64,000 nucleotides of DNA from Bacteroidales bacterium (GCA_017619675.1 JAFZRX010000017.1:1-64000); one strand, 5' to 3'; shown: positions 52,995-60,011, numbered from the stretch's first letter. A program made the numbers and translations. Notes: generated by a model not told the origin, from the letters alone.

Positions 52995-54290
52995 TTATTG
53001 TTTTTTCCTTAAACTGAGACGTACACCAGTAGATAATGTAAACACTGTTGGATGGACGGTACGGTATGTTTCAAGCACATTAGACTCGTGTGGGAGAGTA
53101 TAACTGAGTTGAGGCTCAACATAAACTCCAAGCCAGTCTGTTAATTTCAACTGTAGACCTCCTACCCCCAGCAATGAGAGACTGAAACCATCTTTATTGA
53201 TTCTTTCCCCTGCTATGGTGGCTCCGACACAATAGTCTCCTTCCAGGCCTCCACCTACATATACATCCAACCATCGACTTGATGCCAAGGTCCAGTCAAG
53301 ACGTACAGGTACTCCAAGATAATGAGCAACTTGAGTCTTATCTCCGGATATGGAGTATTTGAAACTTGACTCATACCTTGAATACTCCAATCCTGTTGTC
53401 AAGTTCAGCCTCTCTGACATAGGCACTCTTGTAGAAAGACCGGTTCTAAAAGGTATCTTATGTGAACGTGCTCCCGTATGGACATCTGCTGGTTTATCTT
53501 GATCCTGGGGATTCGTTGTATCAATTGGCTCAGAAGGCTGGCCAGGTGGAGTCGTCTGGGATCCTTCAATGCCAGAACCAATATTACCTCCGGTTGAACT
53601 GCTGATTGATGATATTGGTTTTGTTATAACTGGAAGATTCATATTATCAATCTCAACAATGGCAGGGGTAAGAATTGCCGCCAGTAATCCGCCACCTGCA
53701 ATTGCCCCAGCTACAGGTCCTACCTTCAGTTTCACTGTCTTGATGCTCTTTCCGCTGGGAGCGAATGGGGGTACAGAAGGGATACCAGGCTTGTTAGGAG
53801 CGGCTACCTCCGGAGAACCGGAAGAAACAGTTTCATTAGGAAATGAATCCTCCTCAGAGTCCACTGTTACATGGGTCTCCTCCATAGGTAGAACTCTCTG
53901 AGCATCAACTGGATTAGTCTGCCTATATTCAGAACCTTTATCAGGGGATATTGACTCCAATATTGATATTGCCTCAGGTGCAGCTGTTATCTCCGGATTC
54001 TTTGCAGATTCAGAAACGGCTGCAGTCTCCGATGCAACGGCTACAGGGGTTTCCGGCTGCCGGGCAGCCGGGACGCCATCCTCCTGAGAAGCCGGATGGC
54101 GGAGCAGGAGTACAGCGGCCAGCCCCGCGGCAACGGCAGCCGCCGTCACCCAAGCCAGCGGGAAATGCTTTCGGGCCGAAGCGTTGTCAGCTCGTTCCTT
54201 AAGGGCGTGGAATTCAGAAAGACTACCCTCAGGAAGGGTGCTTTCGTATCCGTCCATCTTATCCTTGAATATGTCTTCCCACTTTCTCAT
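52995..54290 (-). CDS. Membrane-anchored barrel protein paired with ECF sigma factor
   Basis: 431 residues with an unusual layout. Residues 1-40 are cytoplasmic-looking and charged (KWEDIFKDKMDGYESTLPEG), as in proteins that bind ECF sigma factors. A membrane helix follows at 43-65 (WVTAAAVAAGLAAVLLL). Then comes a long, probably disordered Pro/Ser/Glu-rich periplasmic stretch with a second Gly/Ala-rich hydrophobic patch near residue 200. The last 155 residues look like an outer-membrane barrel (RTGLSTRVPMSERLNLTTGL up to TGVRLSLRKKQ). Its start overlaps the sigma gene stop by one base, implying tight coupling. I infer an anti-sigma or sensor role; the exact family is not certain. Confidence 0.8.
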   Translation of the reverse strand: MRKWEDIFKDKMDGYESTLPEGSLSEFHALKERADNASARKHFPLAWVTAAAVAAGLAAVLLLRHPASQEDGVPAARQPETPVAVASETAAVSESAKNPEITAAPEAISILESISPDKGSEYRQTNPVDAQRVLPMEETHVTVDSEEDSFPNETVSSGSPEVAAPNKPGIPSVPPFAPSGKSIKTVKLKVGPVAGAIAGGGLLAAILTPAIVEIDNMNLPVITKPISSISSSTGGNIGSGIEGSQTTPPGQPSEPIDTTNPQDQDKPADVHTGARSHKIPFRTGLSTRVPMSERLNLTTGLEYSRYESSFKYSISGDKTQVAHYLGVPVRLDWTLASSRWLDVYVGGGLEGDYCVGATIAGERINKDGFSLSLLGVGGLQLKLTDWLGVYVEPQLSYTLPHESNVLETYRTVHPTVFTLSTGVRLSLRKKQ

Positions 54291-54847
54291 TATCTTTGTC
54301 TATTCAGATAGCGCTGTATTTCTTCTTTTAATTGTTTCCTGGCTTTTGCCAGAATGCTTGCCGATCCCTTCTCGCTGATTCCCAGCATCTCACCAATTTC
54401 CCTATGCGAATACCCGTCTATACAATATAGGTTGAACACAGTTCTCCTCAAATCTGGCAACCGGGAAATCCATTCCAGCAACTTCTCCTGCGGTATCGAC
54501 TCCATCACCTCCTCTGTAGGTTCCTGGACTTTATCATGTGACATCAGGTCCAGGGAAACCGTCCGCCACCGCTGCCGCTTGATAAGGTTCAAAGCCCTGT
54601 TTATGGCAATCCGGCGAATCCATCCATAAAGCGAACCCTTACCGGTATAGTGGAATGTCTGTATCTTGTCCAAAGCCTGGATGAATGTTTCCTGCATCAA
54701 GTCCTTTGCCTTGTCATCGTCTCCCAAATACCTCCTGCATAGTGTATATATCCTTGCTGCATATCTGGTATACAACTCATCTTCCGCCAATCTGTCCCGC
54801 CCGCAGCAGTACCTGGCCAGTTCCTGCTCATCTAGTTCTTTATACAC
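54290..54847 (-). CDS. ECF-type RNA polymerase sigma factor
   Basis: 185 residues starting at GTG 54847. Region 2 (DKAKDLMQETFIQALDKIQTF, then GSLYGWIRRIAINRALNLI) binds core polymerase and the -10 element. Region 4 (LPDLRRTVFNLYCIDGYSHR with EIGEMLGISEKGSASILAKA) recognises the -35 element. There is no region 1.1 or 3, as in group 4 sigma factors. It is the first gene of an operon with the barrel protein and the serpin. Two 17-bp direct repeats (54854-54870 and 54878-54894) lie directly upstream and may be its own promoter or operator sites. Confidence 0.95.
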   Translation of the reverse strand: MYKELDEQELARYCCGRDRLAEDELYTRYAARIYTLCRRYLGDDDKAKDLMQETFIQALDKIQTFHYTGKGSLYGWIRRIAINRALNLIKRQRWRTVSLDLMSHDKVQEPTEEVMESIPQEKLLEWISRLPDLRRTVFNLYCIDGYSHREIGEMLGISEKGSASILAKARKQLKEEIQRYLNRQR

Positions 54848-54853
54848 TCTAAG

Positions 54854-54894
54854 TACCTTTGAACTTTCTAAGTTACATACATTTGAGCTTTCTA
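54854..54894 (-). promoter_or_regulatory. Tandem 17-bp direct repeats upstream of the sigma gene
   Basis: TACCTTTGAACTTTCTA (54854-54870) and TACATTTGAGCTTTCTA (54878-54894) match at 15 of 17 positions with a 24-bp period. They sit 7 nt before the GTG start of the ECF sigma gene. Spacing of about two helical turns would put both on one face of the DNA, as expected for an operator or promoter element. Confidence 0.5.
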
Positions 54895-54978
54895 CTATAT
54901 CTTATTCATTTAAAGAAACACACACCTTTCCCAAATACGTCCTTTATTCAATAAAAAAACTTAAATGAGTGTTTCCTT

Positions 54979-55082
54979 GTGGACGTAACTACCTGATAAT
55001 CAACAAGAAGACAACTTTAACGGTAACGATTTCGCCACCGTTAAACTAACTATCTCCCTGATTCTCAACCTTTTACCTCCAC
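54979..55082 (+). repeat. Palindromic intergenic element, copy 4 (104 bp subtype)
   Basis: Starts GTGGACGTAACTACC and ends TTTTACCTCCAC. The inner core TTAACGGTAACGATTTCGCC then ACCGTTAA gives an 8-bp dyad. It is the closest relative of copy 3 and, in reverse complement, of copy 2. Confidence 0.78.
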
Positions 55083-55116
55083 GCCCACGCACCAATCACA
55101 CATCCCCATCCCCCCA

Positions 55117-55318
55117 CGGCGGGGCCGGGACGGAGCGAATAGGCGGTGAATGATACCTCAAAGCCCCAATCGCAGCGAGTGGTGCTTTGCATGACGGCGT
55201 GTGTTTGACGACTGTTAGACGGGGTTGGGGCCCTGGCTAAAAAGGAGGAGTTAGCCGTCAAGCGAGCGGAGACCCGGCTTTGGCATTCAACGCCGTCAGC
55301 GGAGTCCCGGCCCCGCCG
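55117..55318. ncRNA. Candidate structured non-coding element (nested 202-nt hairpin)
   Basis: Helices nest in proper order: a perfect 15-bp outer stem (55117-55131 with 55304-55318), an 11-bp stem with one mismatch (55142-55152 with 55284-55294), 7 bp (55159-55165 with 55276-55282), 4 bp (55170-55173 with 55262-55265) and 7 bp (55192-55198 with 55254-55260). An apical alternative stem (55235-55240 with 55251-55256) exposes the loop AAAGGAGGAG. No protein frame fits. Whether it acts as RNA or as DNA, and on which strand, is unknown. Confidence 0.45.
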
Positions 55319-55371
55319 CGGAGGGAATCAGTCATGGATGAAAGAACCACCACCAGATTGGTAATTTAGTG

Positions 55372-55478
55372 GTGGCGGATAACGATTTGATTATCAATAA
55401 AATAGATACTTCGATACCCCCTAAAACGAAGGGTATCAAAGTGTTGTTTTCGTTGACTATCAGCCATTTACGCGCCAC
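55372..55478 (+). repeat. Palindromic intergenic element, copy 5 (107 bp subtype)
   Basis: Starts GTGGCGGATAACGATTTG and ends TTTACGCGCCAC. The central hairpin is GATACCC/GGGTATC around CCTAAAACGAA. It matches copy 1 in reverse complement over its full length and is followed, like copy 1, by the 51-bp repeat. Confidence 0.78.
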
Positions 55479-55521
55479 CCGCCACAGACCGCATTTCTGA
55501 AAGAATGCCGGTGTAGCGGAG

Positions 55522-55572
55522 GGCGGGGGTTGCCTCCGGGAAGGCGTGTCCACCCTCGGACACGTCAGAGGG
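55522..55572 (+). repeat. 51-bp repeat, copy 2
   Basis: Identical to the reverse complement of 34820-34870 at all 51 positions. The first 23 bases also pair with 55727-55748 to form the outer stem of the adjoining structured block. Confidence 0.8.
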
Positions 55573-55748
55573 AAAGGTGGAGCGAAGCGAAGGCGCCATC
55601 AGGCGCCCGGCCGAGCCGGGTATTTGTCGCTAGGCAAATACGGAAAGGTGTAAAGGCCGTGGGGGTGTGGGAGGGGGCGTGCCCCCTGTATAACTGGGAG
55701 GGATGGAGTGAGCGGAGCGAACGGAACCTTCCGGAGGCAACCCCCGCC
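55522..55748. other. Hairpin-rich block closed by a 22-bp inverted repeat
   Basis: The outer arms 55522-55544 and 55727-55748 pair over 22 bp with one bulged G. Inside are successive short stems: CGTGTCC/GGACACG (55545-55551 with 55558-55564), GGCGCC/GGCGCC (55592-55597 with 55602-55607), CCCGGC/GCCGGG (55606-55611 with 55615-55620, sharing two bases with the last), TATTTG/CAAATA (55621-55626 with 55635-55640) and AGGGGGC/GCCCCCT (55672-55687). The density of stems suggests a folded RNA or a stack of inserted repeats. Confidence 0.4.
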
Positions 55749-55804
55749 GCAGCGTGTGAATAGGGATCCCCGGGAGGGGAGCAAAGGCGCCACTATGTGC
55801 TTGT

Positions 55805-55883
55805 CGTCCGAGAATAAGGGACGAGGGGAACGGAAATAGGGGTAAAATGTTCCTGGCGTCCGGGAATAAGGGACGACGGGAAC
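55805..55883. repeat. Two 27-bp near-identical repeats
   Basis: 55805-55831 and 55857-55883 share CGTCCGnGAATAAGGGACGA and a common end GGGAAC, differing at two positions. Each holds a CGTCC/GGACG stem. They lie just past the stop of the acyltransferase gene and could act in its 3' end formation. Confidence 0.5.
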
Positions 55884-55893
55884 AATCAGTATC

Positions 55894-57039
55894 CTAAAGG
55901 TTCTCTTTGGAGAGGACGGGGTTGGAGTAGATGCGGAGGAAGATGTCGCGGAGCTGGGTGCGGTCCAGGGACTTCTGCATCTTGCCCAGTTTGTGGGCGA
56001 CGTACTGCTCGAAGTCCGCTTTCTGCTGGAGGGTGTACATAGAGGAGTACTTGTCCGTGCCGTAGACCATGTCGTAGGCGATGTAGTTGGTCTTCCAGAG
56101 CTTGTAGCCTTCCACGATGCGCCTGTCCACGATATCCTTGAGATGCTGGTACCGGTCGTTGCCGGTGCAGGCCGCCGCGGAGGCGATTTCATCCGCCGTA
56201 AGCGGCTTGCCGAAGCAGAGGTGCACGCGGCCCTTCTGCTGGCGGATGCCCGTCATGATGCTGTGCATGTCCTCGTCCTTCTTCTTGACGTACTTGCGGG
56301 AGCGCGAGATAAGCATCTCGCGGGCCTTGCGCGCGTCGCAGGACTCATATTCATAGGATATGGAAAGGGGCACTATGTTGAGTTCCTGGAAGTTCTCCGC
56401 GAACTTTCCCTTCTTACCGCTCATGTCGAACATCTTGAGCAGGCCCTGCTCAGTGGTGTCCGCACCGTCCTTGGTGCGGCCCTGCCGCTGGGCTATCCAA
56501 ACGGAACTCTTGCCGCTGACAATGGTATTGCGGATATAGTTGGATAGAACCTTGGAAGTGACATATAACTCCCTGGCGGAAATGCCGCGGATAACCTTGA
56601 TGGACCTGTTGCACCGCAGGAGCCTCTCAACTGTCTTGCTTGAAATAAGGTTGTCCCCCACCGCTATCTCAGTAAGGGCGACGCCGTTCTTCAGGAGGAC
56701 ATACTGCGTAAAGGCCGGATCCAAGATGATATCCCTGTGGTTGGACATAGCCAGGAACTTCCCTTCTATGCCCTTCACGTTCTCTATGCCCTCATAGGTA
56801 AGGCCTTCCGTAGTATTGTCCAAAACCCAGCCGACAGCCTGGTTCATTACAACCTGCTGGAACTCATCTACGGTATGGATTTTCTTGAGGGCCTTGCGAA
56901 GGGTATTGACAGGCTTTCCCGGGAACAGATATCTCGAGAGCCTGTAGACATACGGATGATTAGCCAGACGGGCTATCGCATCCGCCGCTTCCTGGTCAGT
57001 ATAGGGACCTATGCCTTCGTATTCCTTGAGTTCCTCCAT
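55894..57039 (-). CDS. PlsC-like glycerolipid acyltransferase
   Basis: 381 residues of the LPLAT fold. Motif I reads AMSNHRDIILDPAF, where the His-x5-Asp spacing is one longer than the textbook HX4D; this HRDI variant fits a Bacteroidota acyltransferase subgroup. The glycerol-phosphate and acyl motifs IKVIRG and IAQRQGRTKDGADTT correspond to motifs II and III. There is no signal peptide and no strong membrane helix, so it is probably membrane-peripheral. It likely acylates a glycerolipid or ornithine-type lipid precursor; the substrate is not certain. It lies 36 bp after queA on the same strand. Confidence 0.8.
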   Translation of the reverse strand: MEELKEYEGIGPYTDQEAADAIARLANHPYVYRLSRYLFPGKPVNTLRKALKKIHTVDEFQQVVMNQAVGWVLDNTTEGLTYEGIENVKGIEGKFLAMSNHRDIILDPAFTQYVLLKNGVALTEIAVGDNLISSKTVERLLRCNRSIKVIRGISARELYVTSKVLSNYIRNTIVSGKSSVWIAQRQGRTKDGADTTEQGLLKMFDMSGKKGKFAENFQELNIVPLSISYEYESCDARKAREMLISRSRKYVKKKDEDMHSIMTGIRQQKGRVHLCFGKPLTADEIASAAACTGNDRYQHLKDIVDRRIVEGYKLWKTNYIAYDMVYGTDKYSSMYTLQQKADFEQYVAHKLGKMQKSLDRTQLRDIFLRIYSNPVLSKENL

Positions 57040-57075
57040 CTATTTTTGGGTCTTAGCACCCCCAAAGATAAGAAA

Positions 57076-58287
57076 TTATCTTGCCCTCTCCAAAAGGGAA
57101 CTGTCTCCGTAACTCAGAAAACGGAAACCGTTTGCCAGGGCAAAGTCATAGATGCGTCTCCAGTCTCCGTTCACAAAGGCGGAAACCAGCAGTATCAAAG
57201 TGCTCTCCGGCTGATGGAAGTTGGTCACCAGATAGTCCACTATACGGAACTTGAATCCCGGAACAATAATGATTCTTGTCCCTAATTTCAATTCCTCCAA
57301 TCCGTTAGACTCTAAATATTCAACCAGCGCTTTAAGTACCTCCTCAGTAGAATAAGGATACTCCCTCTCATATGGAACCCACTGCCCGATGTCCTCCGGT
57401 GCCCCCTTCTCTATGCAATCAACCCCTGCGTAATACAGCGACTCCAGCGTCCGCACGGAAGTTGTGCCCACCGCTATCAGCGGCACCTTCCTGTCCCTCA
57501 GCTTCCTCAGAAGCCCGATACCCACGCTGAAAGGCTCCCTGTGCATGGGATGATCCGCTACGTTGGAGCTCTTCACGGGAAGGAAAGTCCCCGCCCCCAC
57601 ATGCAGACAAACTTTATTTATGTCGATGCCTTTGGCCGATATGCCGTCCAGCACGCGCTGCGTGAAGTGCAGCCCCGCCGTAGGCGCGGCCACTGAACCG
57701 CTCACGCGTGCGTACAGCGTCTGGTACCTTTCCAGGTCGATGTCCTCCGTATCCCTGTTGAGGTACGGCGGGATGGGCACCTTGCCGGCCATGTCCAGAA
57801 CCCTGGAGAAAGGCACTCCCGTGTTCCAGGTAAACTCCACAACGGCCGTATTGCCCTCTTTCTTGACCAAAGAAGCCCTTAAAGAGAGTTCCGCTATATC
57901 TTTGTCATCCGCGGTGTTAATGAGGCTTAAAACGTCGTTTTTCCACTTTTTTAGGTTGCCCACCACGCATTTCCAACTGCAACGCTCGGTTGCGGCGAAA
58001 ATAGTGTTGTATTCAGGCGGACTGACCGGTTCCAGGCAGAAGATTTCTATATGCGCGCCGGTTTCCCTCTGGAAGAACATCCTGGCAGGGACGACTTTGG
58101 TTTCATTAAAGACCATCATGGCACCAGCAGGCAGCAGGGAAGGAAGATCCCTGAAGGAGAATTCCTCCACGTGTGAGTCTTTATAGTGAAGCAATTTGGA
58201 AGCGTCACGCTCTGCAAGGGGGTATTTTGCAATGCGTGAATCGTCCAGCGGGTAATTATAATCCTCGATTCTGATCTGCGGAACCAT
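57076..58287 (-). CDS. queA: S-adenosylmethionine:tRNA ribosyltransferase-isomerase QueA
   Basis: Adds the cyclopentane precursor of queuosine to the tRNA wobble base using the ribosyl part of SAM. Family stretches seen are YPLDDSRIAKYPLAERDASKLL, VFNETKVVPARMF, GSVAAPTAGLHFT, CLHVGAGTFLPVK and FHQPESTLILLVSAF. It has 403 residues, slightly long for the family. A promoter box TAACTTTG (58299-58292) ends only 4 nt before the ATG, so the message would be nearly leaderless. Confidence 0.95.
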   Translation of the reverse strand: MVPQIRIEDYNYPLDDSRIAKYPLAERDASKLLHYKDSHVEEFSFRDLPSLLPAGAMMVFNETKVVPARMFFQRETGAHIEIFCLEPVSPPEYNTIFAATERCSWKCVVGNLKKWKNDVLSLINTADDKDIAELSLRASLVKKEGNTAVVEFTWNTGVPFSRVLDMAGKVPIPPYLNRDTEDIDLERYQTLYARVSGSVAAPTAGLHFTQRVLDGISAKGIDINKVCLHVGAGTFLPVKSSNVADHPMHREPFSVGIGLLRKLRDRKVPLIAVGTTSVRTLESLYYAGVDCIEKGAPEDIGQWVPYEREYPYSTEEVLKALVEYLESNGLEELKLGTRIIIVPGFKFRIVDYLVTNFHQPESTLILLVSAFVNGDWRRIYDFALANGFRFLSYGDSSLLERAR

Positions 58288-58291
58288 GGTG

Positions 58292-58299
58292 CAAAGTTA
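58292..58299 (-). promoter_or_regulatory. queA -7 promoter box
   Basis: TAACTTTG on the minus strand matches TAnnTTTG and lies 4 nt from the queA ATG. With the usual distance from box to start site, transcription would begin at or next to the start codon. Confidence 0.45.
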
Positions 58300-58330
58300 A
58301 CAAAAATGCGTTCACATTTCTAAATACATT

Positions 58331-58709
58331 TGTAAATTCATGTGTAAATATATGTTAATTCAATGCCTGTTTACAAAGATTTTCGGCGTATGTAAATTTA
58401 GATTTGCAAATGTTAAATAAGTAAATTTTATGATATATTTGAAAAGTAGTTAAATAGCATAAAACCAAGCATTTATATAAAATCAACTGAAGTAACTATA
58501 TAAAGATTTATGGTAATTGGGGGCCATTTTCAGGCAAAAACGTCATTTTAGAGGTCTTGGCTAATAGTTATAATACCGATTCCCAATATTTTAGCATTAT
58601 TATACTAAAGTTATTTCAAGTATATATATGAGTTAATCCCCTGCTGATTCATTTTTGTAAATTCACAAAATTGTTTTGAATTACAAAATATTACCATTAC
58701 ATTTGTAAA
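58331..58709. promoter_or_regulatory. Six TGTAAA / TTTACA boxes upstream of the XRE gene
   Basis: TGTAAA occurs at 58331, 58343, 58391, 58656 and 58704, and TTTACA at 58370. The box at 58656 sits in a dyad, TTTTGT-AAATTC-ACAAAA (58653-58670), which is the best operator candidate, 55 bp before the regulator's ATG. Autoregulation by the XRE protein is the simplest reading, though AT-rich DNA yields such words by chance. Confidence 0.4.
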
Positions 58710-58724
58710 CCAAACGTTACCAAT

Positions 58725-59195
58725 ATGAACATCCGATTACAGCAATTCCTTTCGGCAGAAAATCTGAGCCAGGCCCAGTTCGCAGACATCATCGGCGTAG
58801 CGCGCGCCAGCGTATCGCACATATTGGCCGGACGCAACAAACCGGGCTTCGATTTCATATACTCCATGGCCGCCAATTTCCCCAATCTGAACGTGGAATG
58901 GCTGGTCACAGGGCGCGGTAAAATGTACAAAACCCCGACTGATCTCTTCCCCATTGAAGCCTCGGAGCCCCAGCCGCAGCCCCAAATCGCCCCTGCAGCG
59001 CAGCAGGAGCCGTATTTTGCGCCTCAGCCGCAGGTAACGCCGGCAGCACCTTCTGTCACCGCCGCTCCACTGCCGGAAACGCAGCCTGAGCCAAGCAATA
59101 CTTTAGGTACTACCCGTAAAATTGCTGTAGGTCAGCGAAATATATCAAGAATGGTCATTTTGTTTGACGATAATACCTATCAGGAATTGGAATAG
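58725..59195 (+). CDS. XRE-family helix-turn-helix regulator
   Basis: 156 residues. The first 70 form a Cro/CI-type domain (LSQAQFADIIGVARASVSHI then LAGRNKPGF, with YSMAANFPNLNVEWLVTGRG after it). A Pro/Gln/Ala-rich linker spans about residues 80-130, and a short conserved tail (NISRMVILFDDNTYQEL) ends it. This order is frequent in Bacteroidales, usually without a known target. It is the first of three plus-strand genes, with the DHOD-like gene 42 bp later. Confidence 0.88.
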   Translation: MNIRLQQFLSAENLSQAQFADIIGVARASVSHILAGRNKPGFDFIYSMAANFPNLNVEWLVTGRGKMYKTPTDLFPIEASEPQPQPQIAPAAQQEPYFAPQPQVTPAAPSVTAAPLPETQPEPSNTLGTTRKIAVGQRNISRMVILFDDNTYQELE

Positions 59196-59237
59196 TCCTG
59201 CAAATATTCTTAAATTTGTCTGTTAAAGATTTTTGAA

Positions 59238-60008
59238 ATGGGACTTAGCAGACTGTTTTACAAGAGACATATTCCCGGCCCGGCCGTGGAGCTTTCCGGA
59301 GTGATCATCCCCAACCCTGTGGGACTTGTCTCCGGCTATGACCATAATGCCAAGTTCTACCACCTGTCCGCCAACTGCATGTACGGCTTCATAAGCATCG
59401 GCCCTGTAGAGGCGGATACGGCAACGCTCAAGAACATTATCGCTTCCCTCCGGGAGCACTCTACGGACGCCAAGATTAACGCAGTCCTGAGCCACAGGTC
59501 AACCAGCCACGGAGAGGACGCCATCATAGAAGATTACAACTTTGCATTCTCAATGCTGTATGACTTCTGTGATATGTTCACAATTGACACATCTATTTCA
59601 TACTCAGACGCTTCCACTCCCCTGAGGGACATCGCGCTGCTAAAGGATGTACTCAATTCCATGCTGCAGCTGCGGATGTGTTACCAAACGTACCGCCCCA
59701 TCATTGTCAAGGTACGCCCGGAGATCCCTGAAGCCAGCCTTGACGACCTGCTGGACTTCGCACGCCTGTCCGGAATCGACGCCATCTGCGTCTCATTCGG
59801 CCCGGCCTGCGCCGCCACCATAAAGACCATAAAGGAGAAGACGCAGGGCCGCTATCCAATTGTCGGATGCGTGGACGTCCTCCGCAAGAAGGACTGCGCC
59901 GATCTTAAGAAAGCAGGCGCCAGCCTTATAGCCGGAGGACTCAATTTCTTCCACTGTGGCCCAGGCAATACAAAGCGGGTAATCAAGTACTTAAACACAA
60001 TCAAGTAA
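59238..60008 (+). CDS. Dihydroorotate dehydrogenase-like protein, probably degenerate
   Basis: 256 residues of a flavin TIM barrel. The N terminus IPNPVGLVSGYDHNAKFYH and the C-terminal GASLIAGGLNFFHCGPGNTK match the start and end of class 2 dihydroorotate dehydrogenases. The middle does not: the expected NRxGF and NxSSPN catalytic stretches are missing, replaced by SHRSTSHGEDA and MFTIDTSISYSDAST. It is about 80 residues shorter than true PyrD. It may have lost pyrimidine synthesis activity and kept FMN or substrate binding for another role. It sits 3 bp before cinA. Confidence 0.7.
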   Translation: MGLSRLFYKRHIPGPAVELSGVIIPNPVGLVSGYDHNAKFYHLSANCMYGFISIGPVEADTATLKNIIASLREHSTDAKINAVLSHRSTSHGEDAIIEDYNFAFSMLYDFCDMFTIDTSISYSDASTPLRDIALLKDVLNSMLQLRMCYQTYRPIIVKVRPEIPEASLDDLLDFARLSGIDAICVSFGPACAATIKTIKEKTQGRYPIVGCVDVLRKKDCADLKKAGASLIAGGLNFFHCGPGNTKRVIKYLNTIK

Positions 60009-60011
60009 AGA

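Larger units (their letters stand above)
54848..55893. other. Repeat-rich intergenic tract C (longest gene-free stretch)
   Basis: 1046 bp without a convincing gene. It contains direct repeats upstream of the sigma gene, palindromic element copy 4, a 202-nt nested hairpin (55117-55318), palindromic element copy 5, the second 51-bp repeat inside a hairpin-rich block (55522-55748), and two 27-mers (55805 and 55857). Short reading frames here are low-complexity or frame-shadow products and were not called. Confidence 0.7.
58288..58724. other. AT-rich intergenic region with TGTAAA boxes
   Basis: 437 bp with no gene and strong AT bias compared with its neighbours. It contains the queA promoter at its left end and six TGTAAA/TTTACA boxes, some in a dyad, before the XRE regulator gene at 58725. 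I see no riboswitch or RNA gene. Confidence 0.5.

Noticed and set aside
51471..55082. Integron attC sites around the sigma-barrel-serpin operon
   Set aside because: The palindromes have the size of attC sites, but lack GTTRRRY/RYYYAAC core boxes in the right places, there is no IntI-type gene here, and the operon carries its own regulator.
55530..55763. Small gene of 77 codons in repeat tract C
   Set aside because: It starts with TTG inside the 51-bp repeat and encodes Arg/Ala-rich text produced by the hairpins; no conservation signal can be seen.
58725..60008. Toxin-antitoxin pair formed by the XRE protein and its neighbour
   Set aside because: The downstream protein is DHOD-like and has no toxin features; the 42-bp gap and linker-rich regulator do not fit a typical pair.
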